Shown: piece after piece, positions 34,666 through 41,273 of the stretch
Layout of the letters: each line of letters opens with the position of its first letter
How positions within the stretch are numbered: the first letter of the stretch is position 1
From: Gemmatimonadota bacterium
Lineage (GTDB): Bacteria; Gemmatimonadota; Gemmatimonadetes; Longimicrobiales; RSA9
DNA length: 44,970 bases
NCBI GenBank assembly: GCA_017881445.1
Contig: JADGQX010000007.1
Coordinates: 1 to 44,970 of the forward strand
Reading direction: 5' to 3'
Position numbers and translations under genes: made by a program
The notes under the pieces: generated by a model
What the model was told of the DNA's origin: nothing
The model's database searches: none
Seen by the model: the letters and a program-made list of their open reading frames with translations, nothing else

Positions 34666-36584
34666 CTGGCACCTCCCTGGGGAACGTTGGCGCGGATCAC
34701 ATCGACCAGCGTGGCGGGCCTGAGCGGCTCGCCCAGCACCCGGGTCCAGCAGTCCACGTCCACCAGCGTGCTGGCGCGCAGCAGGAAGGAGAGCTGGCCC
34801 CGTCGCCGATTCTCCTCGGTGATGTACGGCGCCGTCGGGTCGTCGCTGTAGTTGATCTCGACCGTCATGACCTTCTTGAACTTCGAGAAGATCTGCTTCA
34901 GACCCGGCTGCAGGGGCGAGAGGAAGCTCAGGTGGGTCGAGGAGACCGACAGCCCCTCTCCTCGCGCCTGCTCCACCGCCTCCTCGATCGCGCCGCGCGT
35001 GCTGCCCCAGCCCACCAGCAGCAGGTCGCCGCCGTCCGCGTCGCCCGTCACCACGGGCGGCTGCAGCATCTCCTGCAGCACCGCCAGCTTGCGGGAGCGC
35101 ATCGCCGAGCTGTGCTGGTACATCTTCTGGTCATACGTCAGCTTGCCGTTCTCGTCGTGGTGCAGCCCCGTCACGATGTGCATCCCCCCGGGCTGCCCCG
35201 GAATGAAGCGCTGCGACAGCCCCGTGCGCGCATCCCAATCGAACGGCCGCAGCCCTTCCGGCACGGGCGACTGGTCCGGCGGCGGCGAGAACCACTCGGG
35301 CCGCGGCTCCGGGCGCGGGAACGGCTGGACCCCCGTGGCCAGGTTCGCGTCCGAGAGCACCAGCACCGGCACGCGGAACGCATCCGCGATCCGCCGCGCC
35401 GTGATCATGACGTGGAAGCACTCCTCGATCGTCGCCGGCGCCAGCACCACCTTGGGCGTGTCCCCCGGCTGGCCGAACACAGCCGCCAGCAGGTCCGACT
35501 GCTCCACCTTCGTCGGCAGTCCCGTGCTCGGGCCGCCCCGCTGCACGTCCACGATCACCAGCGGCACCTCGATCATCGTCGCCAGCCCGATGAACTCCGT
35601 TTTCAGCGCCAGCCCCGGACCCGAGGTGATGGTGAAGGCGCACTTGCCGGCGTACGACGCACCGATGGCGACGCCAATGGCCGCGATCTCGTCCTCCGCC
35701 TGGTGCACCACCCCGCCGTAGCTCTCGAACACGTCGCTCAGGTGGTGCGACACCGACGTCGCCGGCGTGATCGGGTACATCGCCGCCAGCTCCATCCCCG
35801 AGGCGATCCCGCCCAGCGCCAGCGCCTGGTTGCCGTTCATCACCACCATCGCCTGGCCTACCGGCGCCGCCGGAACCTGGATGCGGAAGTCCAGGTGCTC
35901 CGACGCCCACTTCACCCCCAGATCCAGCAGCGCGATGTTCGCCTCGTAGACCTCCGCCGACTTCTTGCGGAAGGTGTACGCGATCTGCTCACGCACCAGC
36001 TCCAGGTCCCGGTCGTAGATCCAGGCCAGCAGACCCAGCGCGAACATGTTCTTGCCCTTCCGCGCGTTCTCCACCACGGTCAGGCACTGCTCCTCCATCG
36101 GGACTTCGATCACCCGGTAGTGCGCCGTGGCCAGCTGCGCCATCGCCGAAGCCCACGCCTTCCGGATGTCCTCATCCTCGTGCGTCGCCCACATGTTCTC
36201 GACCAGGATCACCGCGTCGTCCGCGAACGCCCCGATCTCGTGCCGCGACAGCAGAACCTGCTCGTTGAACGCCACCACCAGGTTCGTCCGGTCACCCCAG
36301 TTCGTCACCTGCGCCGAGGAGATCCGGATCCGGTTCCCGCTCGCGCCCGCCGGCGTCCGCGCCGGCGGCTGGATCTCCGCCGGGATGATCTCCACCGTCC
36401 AGGCGCCGTTCCCCATCTTCGCCGACACCGTCCCGAACGCCTGACCGCACTTCTGCGCGCCCTCGCCCGAGTCCGAGAGGATCTCGACCGTGTGCTCGCT
36501 GCAGCGGTGCACGACCGGCTCCGCGCCGCTCGTATCCGCCTCCGCAGCCGCCACCCCGGCCTCCGCCTTGATCGTCGTCACCAT
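34662..36584 (-). CDS. korA: 2-oxoglutarate:ferredoxin oxidoreductase, fused gamma-alpha subunit
   Basis: 640 residues. The N-terminal gamma domain (about 85-230, ISSAQVTNWGDRTNLVVAFN ... MFALGLLAWIYDRD) is fused to the alpha domain (about 245-600) with NGNQALALGGIASGMEL, MYPITPATSVSHHL, GVVHQAEDEIAAIGVAIGA, TSGPGLALKTEFIGLA and VDVQRGGPSTGLPTKVEQ. Gamma-alpha fusions are typical of KorAB-type enzymes. The first 70 or so residues (with HRC and GAQKCGQAF) are unlike standard gamma subunits and their role is unknown. ATG 36584 follows GAGAGGTGG; a GTG 12 bases upstream is an alternative start. It is the first gene of the long operon, with a divergent CxxC gene upstream. Confidence 0.9.
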   Translation of the reverse strand: MVTTIKAEAGVAAAEADTSGAEPVVHRCSEHTVEILSDSGEGAQKCGQAFGTVSAKMGNGAWTVEIIPAEIQPPARTPAGASGNRIRISSAQVTNWGDRTNLVVAFNEQVLLSRHEIGAFADDAVILVENMWATHEDEDIRKAWASAMAQLATAHYRVIEVPMEEQCLTVVENARKGKNMFALGLLAWIYDRDLELVREQIAYTFRKKSAEVYEANIALLDLGVKWASEHLDFRIQVPAAPVGQAMVVMNGNQALALGGIASGMELAAMYPITPATSVSHHLSDVFESYGGVVHQAEDEIAAIGVAIGASYAGKCAFTITSGPGLALKTEFIGLATMIEVPLVIVDVQRGGPSTGLPTKVEQSDLLAAVFGQPGDTPKVVLAPATIEECFHVMITARRIADAFRVPVLVLSDANLATGVQPFPRPEPRPEWFSPPPDQSPVPEGLRPFDWDARTGLSQRFIPGQPGGMHIVTGLHHDENGKLTYDQKMYQHSSAMRSRKLAVLQEMLQPPVVTGDADGGDLLLVGWGSTRGAIEEAVEQARGEGLSVSSTHLSFLSPLQPGLKQIFSKFKKVMTVEINYSDDPTAPYITEENRRRGQLSFLLRASTLVDVDCWTRVLGEPLRPATLVDVIRANVPQGGAR

Positions 36585-36596
36585 TCCACCTCTCAC

Positions 36597-37066
36597 CTCG
36601 ATGGATCACGGGCCGCCGGCGCTGCCCCGACACTCCACCCCGACTTTAGCGCAACCTACCGGACCGCCCTCCCGGCTACCGTAGGGGGAAGGTTGAAGCA
36701 GCGAGGGAATTCGCCCCATACCGTGGGTAGATTTCCTGACACCCCAATTGGGGGAGCACGAGAACGGGACACGTGCGGGAGCAGGTGGACGTGCAGGAGG
36801 AGGGGGGGTCGGAGGAGGAGCATGAGTAGGAGGACGAGGACGGCGACGGGTACGGATCCGAATCCGGGTAGGAGGGGGCAAGCAGGAGCAGGAGGGGGGA
36901 GGCGGAATCGGTACAGGCGTTGCACAGGAGGGCGCAGGCGCTCGCAGGGCGCCGCCGCAAATTCGCGTGAAATCGCGCTTTTCTTCCGCAATCGCGCGCG
37001 ACCCCGGGGCAAGGTGTCCCGGCTGGGGCCAGGACCTGGGGCGAATCGCCCAAGAGGGAGATCGTT
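36597..37066. other. 470-bp divergent spacer with purine-rich tract
   Basis: No credible gene in either direction. From about 36,788 to 36,905 the plus strand is very rich in G and A (runs of GGAGGAG and G6-G7), unlike the balanced GC of neighbouring genes. Short hydrophobic or Ser-rich frames on the minus strand here have no SD and no family look. The promoters of korA (minus) and of the CxxC gene (plus) must lie in this interval. Confidence 0.6.
36742..36753. promoter_or_regulatory. Palindrome CCCCAATTGGGG upstream of korA
   Basis: A perfect 12-bp palindrome about 158 bp before the korA start and 314 bp before the divergent CxxC gene, in a locally AT-containing stretch (GTAGATTTCCTGAC...). 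It may be an operator for either or both genes. No regulator gene is adjacent. Confidence 0.3.
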
Positions 37067-37444
37067 ATGAGGACCAAGCGAGCCTTCTGCTCCGCGCGCG
37101 ACCAGGATATCACGGTGGCGTGGCCGGACGCTCCGCTGCACCCGGGACAGGCGATGGCTGCGGAGGCGCCGGAGCCGCTATGCCTGGAGCTGGGGGAGCG
37201 GTGCACGGGGGACATGTGCCCGATCTTCCGGATTCCGCGGGTGGAGCTGGCGGTGCGGCTGGCGCAGGCGGGGCTGGACGGACCGGACTCCTTGCGCACG
37301 CGCGAGGGGGATTGCCTGGGCTGCGGCCGACACGTGGAGCTGAAGATCGTGGACCCGGGGTACGGCTGGTGTCCGGACTGCCACACGGTGCAGCCGTTGA
37401 GCGTGCCGCCGGAGGAAGAGGACAAGGCGCTGGCTGGCGCGTAG
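37067..37444 (+). CDS. CxxC metal-binding protein with added zinc ribbon, paralogue of the 20,928 gene
   Basis: 125 residues in two parts. Residues 1-60 match the small protein at 20,928-21,155: both start MRT with CSA at 8-10 and share CLELGERCTGDMCPIF (C39, C46, C51). The second Cys of the first knuckle is replaced by Arg11. Residues about 80-110 add a clean zinc ribbon, C83-LG-C86 and C102-PD-C105, absent from the shorter protein. No signal peptide. ATG 37067 has GGGAG six bases upstream. It is divergent from korA, so the operon and this gene may share control. The function is unknown; a metal- or redox-sensing role is one possibility. Confidence 0.75.
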   Translation: MRTKRAFCSARDQDITVAWPDAPLHPGQAMAAEAPEPLCLELGERCTGDMCPIFRIPRVELAVRLAQAGLDGPDSLRTREGDCLGCGRHVELKIVDPGYGWCPDCHTVQPLSVPPEEEDKALAGA

Positions 37445-37468
37445 CCGCCGGGCCGCCGCCGAGCACCG

Positions 37469-37505
37469 AGGGCCGCCGGGGATCACTCCGGCGGCCCTCT
37501 TCGTT
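37469..37505 (+). terminator. Hairpin terminator after the CxxC gene
   Basis: AGGGCCGCCGG, an eight-base loop, CCGGCGGCCCT, followed by CTTCGTT. The 11-bp stem is perfect but the T-tract is short. It starts 24 bp after the stop. Confidence 0.65.
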
Positions 37506-37606
37506 ATGGTGCCATCCTCGGGCGACCAGGGCGGCCCGACGCTCATCTCACACTAAGCCGCGAACACGTCGAAGCCAGCCATTCCGGGCAACCGCACACC
37601 GTTTTC

Positions 37607-37850
37607 ACGCGAAGACGCGAAGACGCGAAGCGGCGACACCTCAGGCGGGCCCGGCGTCCGAGACGACGATTGTCTGTTTCTAAACAACAACAACAGCATG
37701 CGGCGACCGGGGGTCTCCGGCTCTGCCGGGCGCGCCCAGTACCCGGGAAAGAAACCAAAAGAAAGAAATGTCTGCATGGCCGGGATGCGGCGCTCAGGCG
37801 GGCGGCATTTCTTCGCGTCTTCGCGTCTTCGCGTCTTCGCGTCTTAGCGA
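37607..37850. repeat. Two inverted blocks of an 8-bp tandem repeat (ACGCGAAG)n
   Basis: ACGCGAAG is repeated three times exactly at 37,607-37,630. Its complement CTTCGCGT is repeated four times exactly at 37,811-37,842, with one degenerate copy to 37,850. The blocks can pair as a stem around a 180-bp loop. The loop and the surrounding gene-free stretch (about 37,510-38,048) have A-rich patches (AACAACAACAACAGC, AAGAAACCAAAAGAAAGAAA) unusual for this genome. No protein-coding signal is seen; short frames reading KTRRREDAKTRR come from the repeat itself. Confidence 0.85.
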
Positions 37851-38048
37851 GAGATGATGTTGCTGGCCGAGCCGGGACGCCGCGGAGTGCCGACGTCGCC
37901 GGACTTTGGCAGTCGTCGTGCCTTGGTGCGAGATGAGCGCAGGGACGCCCGAGTCGCCGGCCGAACGCGATGGCTTGCGGCAGGTGGGGCGCGGTGCGGA
38001 GATTGGCGCGGCGAGCGACGGTACCCCCGAACAGCACGGAAGGGCGCC

Positions 38049-39707
38049 ATGAGCGAACGGGAGGAGCAGGGGCTGAGCCGGCGGACGTTCCTGCAGTATG
38101 GCGCGGCGGGCGCGCTGGGGCTGGCACTGGATGGGCCGGCGGTCCGGCTGGGTCCGGTGCCCGCGGCAGGGCAAGGGCCCGTGGCGGTGTCGTCGCCAGG
38201 AGGACAGCAGCTGGAGGAGGCCACGGTCGCGGAGCTGCAGGAGGGGATGCGGACGGGGCGACTCACGTCGCGCAGCGTGACGGAGTACTACCTGGGGCGC
38301 ATCCACCAGCTCGATCCGAAGCTGCGCGCGGTGCTGGAGACGAACCCGGAGGCGGTGTCGATCGCCGAGGCGCTGGACGCGGAGCGGAAGGCGGGCAAGG
38401 TGCGGGGCCCGCTGCACGGCATCCCGGTGCTGATCAAGGACAACATCGATACGGCCGACCGGATGGCCACGACGGCGGGTTCGCTGGCGCTGGTGGGCGC
38501 GCGGCCGAAGCAGGACTCGCACGTGGCGGAGCGACTGCGGGCGGCGGGCGCCGTCATCCTGGGCAAGACCAACCTGAGCGAGTGGGCCAACTTCCGCTCC
38601 TCGCACTCCTCGAGCGGCTGGAGCGGCCGGGGAGGGCAGTGTGCCAATCCGTACGCGCTGGACCGCTCGCCCTGCGGCTCGTCCTCGGGGAGCGGCGCCG
38701 CCGTGGCGGCGGGCTTCGCCGCGCTGGCGGTGGGCACGGAGACGGACGGGTCGATCGTGTGCCCGTCGTCGGCGAATTCGGTGGTGGGGATCAAGCCGAC
38801 GGTGGGGCTGGTGAGCCGGTCGGGGATCGTGCCCATCGCGCACTCGCAGGACACGGCGGGCCCCATGGCGCGGACCGTGGCGGACGCGGCCGCGCTTCTG
38901 GGCGCGCTAGCCGGGCCGGACCCACGGGACGTCGCGACGGCGGAGGCGCGCGCACACATCGAGGCCGACTACACGAAGTACCTGGATGCGGGCGGTCTGA
39001 AGGGCGCGCGCATCGGGGTGGCGCGCAAGAAGCTCTTCGGCAGCAGCACGCACGGGGACCGGCTGGCGGAAGAGGCGATCGCCGCCATGAAGGCGGCGGG
39101 GGCCGTCATCGTGGACCCGGCGGACATCCCGCACCTGGGCGAATACGACGACAGCGAGTTCGACGTCCTGCTCTACGAGTTCAAGGCGGACCTGAACGCG
39201 TACCTGGCGTCCCGGGCGGAGTCGCCCATCCGTTCGCTGGCGGACGCGATCCGCTTCAACGACGAGCATGCCGCGCAGGAGATGCCGTACTTCGGGCAGG
39301 AGATCTTCCTGCAGGCGCAGAAGAAGGGCCCGCTCACCGAGCCGAAGTACCGGGCGGCGCTGGCGAAGGGCCACCGGCTGTCGCGGACGCAGGGCATCGA
39401 CGCGGTCATGACGCGCCACCGGCTGGACGCGCTGGTGGCGCCGACGGGCGGCCCGGCCTGGGTGATCGACCTTGTGGACAGCGATCACTTCGTGGGCGGC
39501 TCCACCTCGACGCCGGCCGCCGTGGCCGGCTACCCGCACATCACCGTGCCGGCGGGCTACGCCTTCGGGGTACCGGTCGGCATGTCGTTCATTGGCCGGG
39601 CCTGGAGCGAACCCACACTCATCCGGCTGGCCTACGCCTACGAGCAGGCGACGAAGCTACGCCGGCCGCCGCGCTTCCTGGAGACGGCCGAGCTGGGCCG
39701 GCGCTGA
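38049..39707 (+). CDS. Tat-exported amidase (amidase signature family)
   Basis: 552 residues. The twin-arginine signal LSRRTFLQYGAAGALGLAL shows export in folded form. The amidase signature is complete: Lys130 (PVLIKDNIDT), the cis-Ser region at 209-216 (CGSSSGSG), and nucleophile Ser235 (GTETDGSIVCPSS). LHGIPVLIKD, GAVILGKTNLSEWA and GLVSRSGIVPIAHSQDTAGP are typical. It hydrolyses an amide bond; the substrate (peptide amide, glutamyl amide or xenobiotic) cannot be told from sequence. It is a stand-alone gene after a long spacer. The ATG is chosen at the Tat signal; the frame upstream is not coding. Confidence 0.9.
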   Translation: MSEREEQGLSRRTFLQYGAAGALGLALDGPAVRLGPVPAAGQGPVAVSSPGGQQLEEATVAELQEGMRTGRLTSRSVTEYYLGRIHQLDPKLRAVLETNPEAVSIAEALDAERKAGKVRGPLHGIPVLIKDNIDTADRMATTAGSLALVGARPKQDSHVAERLRAAGAVILGKTNLSEWANFRSSHSSSGWSGRGGQCANPYALDRSPCGSSSGSGAAVAAGFAALAVGTETDGSIVCPSSANSVVGIKPTVGLVSRSGIVPIAHSQDTAGPMARTVADAAALLGALAGPDPRDVATAEARAHIEADYTKYLDAGGLKGARIGVARKKLFGSSTHGDRLAEEAIAAMKAAGAVIVDPADIPHLGEYDDSEFDVLLYEFKADLNAYLASRAESPIRSLADAIRFNDEHAAQEMPYFGQEIFLQAQKKGPLTEPKYRAALAKGHRLSRTQGIDAVMTRHRLDALVAPTGGPAWVIDLVDSDHFVGGSTSTPAAVAGYPHITVPAGYAFGVPVGMSFIGRAWSEPTLIRLAYAYEQATKLRRPPRFLETAELGRR

Positions 39708-39792
39708 CGGCCGGGTGGAAGATCGACCTTGACTTCGGGGCCCTCCGACCCCCCGATTAGAGGCGCTCCCCATAGCGCGAAGGAAAGAGGCG

Positions 39793-40167
39793 ATGGCCGC
39801 CCTGGAACGTACCCGTGTGATCCAGCACGCGGGCAAGCCGGTCGTGCTGTTCGACTACACTGGCCTGACGGACGAGGCCGAGGCCCTGGGCGAGATCGAG
39901 AAGTCGCGCCGATTCATCGCCGGCCAGCGGCCCGAGGGCTCGCTGCTCCTGGTCACTGACGGCAGCGGTGGGCGCTTCACCACGCCCATCCTGGAATCGC
40001 TCAAGCAGCTCGCCGCCCACAACAAGCCGTACGTCAAGGCCTCCGCCGCCGTCTCGGATTCCGGGCTGCACCGGGTTGTCATCTCCTCGATCGCGGTCTT
40101 CACCGGGAGGCGGCTGCCCATCTTCGCCACCCGGCAGCAAGCCCTGGAATGGGTTGTCAACCAGTGA
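39793..40167 (+). CDS. STAS-like small protein, tandem paralogue 1
   Basis: 124 residues, soluble, no signal. Pattern: VVLFDYTGL, KSRRFIAGQRPEGSLLLVTD, LKQLAAHNKPYVKASAAV, VVISSIAVFTGRRLPIF, then ATRQQALEWV. The alternation of strands and helices and the placing of a SLL-x-x-TD strand recall the STAS/SpoIIAA or SEC14-like fold, but the family is not firmly recognised. It is the first of three consecutive paralogues. AAGGA lies eight bases before the ATG. STAS-type proteins often act as partner-binding or anti-sigma-antagonist modules; nothing here proves that role. Confidence 0.75.
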   Translation: MAALERTRVIQHAGKPVVLFDYTGLTDEAEALGEIEKSRRFIAGQRPEGSLLLVTDGSGGRFTTPILESLKQLAAHNKPYVKASAAVSDSGLHRVVISSIAVFTGRRLPIFATRQQALEWVVNQ

Positions 40168-40178
40168 GGACGACGGCC

Positions 40179-40544
40179 ATGGAACGGACTCGATTCGTCG
40201 AGCACGGCGGCCAGCGGATCGTGCTGCTCGACTACACTGATCTCACCGTTGAAGCCGAGACGCTCCGCGCGATCGAGCAGTCGCGGCGCTTCATCGCCGG
40301 CCAGCGGGCGGACGCGTCGCTGCTCACGTGCACGGATGCCAGCGGAGCCCACTACACCGCCCGGGTCATGGAGGCGGTCAAGGCGCTGGCCGCGCACAAC
40401 AAGCCCTACGTCAAGGCTGGCGCCACCGTCTCGAACAGCCGGATGACCCGGGTCGTGATCGCGGCCGTGGCGGTGTTCACCGGCCGTACGCTCCCGGTCT
40501 TCGCCACCCGGCAGGAAGCGCTGGACTGGCTCGTGGCCCGGTAG
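40179..40544 (+). CDS. STAS-like small protein, tandem paralogue 2
   Basis: 121 residues beginning MERTRFVEHGGQRIVLLDYT. It shares QSRRFIAGQRADASLLTCTD, VKALAAHNKPYVKAG, AVFTGRTLPVFATRQEALDW with its neighbours. It begins 11 bp after the first copy, with GAGGACGACGGCC before the ATG, so the two are one transcript. An in-frame ATG at 40,149 lies inside the first copy and is not likely used. Confidence 0.75.
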   Translation: MERTRFVEHGGQRIVLLDYTDLTVEAETLRAIEQSRRFIAGQRADASLLTCTDASGAHYTARVMEAVKALAAHNKPYVKAGATVSNSRMTRVVIAAVAVFTGRTLPVFATRQEALDWLVAR

Positions 40545-40619
40545 CGGCGGCCTGCACCGCTTTGGGCCGGGTGTCCCGGCGAGCGGATCACTCGACGGGA
40601 ATGGAAGTGATGTAAGCCC

Positions 40620-40985
40620 ATGGAACGGACACGCTTCATCGAGCACAACGGCCGCCGCATCGTGCTGGTGGACCTTTCGGGCCTCGGCAAGGAAGAGGAA
40701 AGCCTGGCGGAGATCGAGAAGGCGCGCCGGTTCTTCGCCACGCAGCAGCCGAACGGCTCCCTCCTCACCGTCACGGATGGCACCGGCGCCCACTACACAA
40801 CCCGCATCATGGACGCGCTCAAGAAGCTCGCGGCGCACAACAAGCCCTACGTGAAAGCCGCCTGCGCCGTCACCGACACCCGGCTGCACCGCGTCGTCAT
40901 CACGGCGGTCGCCATCTTCACGGGCCGCCACCTCCCGGTGTTCGCCTCCCGCGAGGAAGCGCTGCGTTGGCTCGACGGGCAATGA
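40620..40985 (+). CDS. STAS-like small protein, tandem paralogue 3
   Basis: 121 residues beginning MERTRFIEHNGRRIVLVDLS. Conserved parts are KARRFFATQQPNGSLLTVTD, LKKLAAHNKPYVKAACAV and AIFTGRHLPVFASREEALRW. It is separated from copy 2 by 75 bp with its own GGAAGTGATG SD-like region. The three copies differ mainly in the segment after VLxDxxxL and at the central TD-x-S/T-G-A/G motif, which could tune partner choice. Confidence 0.75.
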   Translation: MERTRFIEHNGRRIVLVDLSGLGKEEESLAEIEKARRFFATQQPNGSLLTVTDGTGAHYTTRIMDALKKLAAHNKPYVKAACAVTDTRLHRVVITAVAIFTGRHLPVFASREEALRWLDGQ

Positions 40986-41022
40986 GCTGCAGCCGCGGCG
41001 CGCGGCGACTCCGTCCGACGGG

Positions 41023-41067
41023 AAAACGCCGAGGGGCCCCCGGGAGCATGCTCCCCGGGGGCCCCTC
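41023..41067 (-). terminator. Intrinsic terminator of the 28-codon gene
   Basis: On the minus strand GAGGGGCCCCCGGG and its complement CCCGGGGGCCCCTC, with a nine-base centre, then GGCGTTTTCCC. It lies 8 bp after the stop. The same hairpin could stop plus-strand transcripts from the STAS-like genes but has no T-run on that side. Confidence 0.75.
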
Positions 41068-41075
41068 TCGGTCCG

Positions 41076-41162
41076 CTAGTGGTGCCCGCGGATCTTGTTC
41101 CGCATGTGGCGCTTCTTGCTCCCCATCTTCCTGCGGCCGCGATGCTTCCTCGGATAGCTCAT
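41076..41162 (-). CDS. 28-residue highly basic ribosomal-type protein (AURKAIP1/COX24-like)
   Basis: The sequence begins MSYPRKHRGRRKMGSKKR and ends RNKIRGHH; more than half of the residues are Lys, Arg or His. Small proteins of this composition with a K-M-x-x-K-K-R pattern are annotated as AURKAIP1/COX24-domain or extra small-subunit ribosomal proteins in several phyla. GGAGG stands seven bases before the ATG, and a strong terminator follows the TAG, so it has all marks of a real, well expressed gene. The exact family is inferred from composition and pattern. Confidence 0.75.
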   Translation of the reverse strand: MSYPRKHRGRRKMGSKKRHMRNKIRGHH

Positions 41163-41273
41163 GGCGCGCCTCCGTTCGGGATCGGAGCCGATGCTGGCAG
41201 GGACTTTCGCGGCAGGCGCCGTGCCGCATCGCGCGCGTGGCGCGCGAGGCGAGGCGGCGGCGGCCCGAGCGGC

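Noticed and set aside
36676-37141. Ser/Pro-rich minus-strand frames in the spacer upstream of korA
   Set aside because: Produced by the purine-rich strand; no start signal, no conservation evident.
37811-37850. Possible CRISPR array
   Set aside because: The unit is 8 bp with no spacers; it is a simple tandem repeat and no cas genes are present.
39721-39760. TTGACT ... GATTAG as a promoter for the STAS-like genes
   Set aside because: The spacing is 20 bp and the -10 is poor; not supported enough to list.
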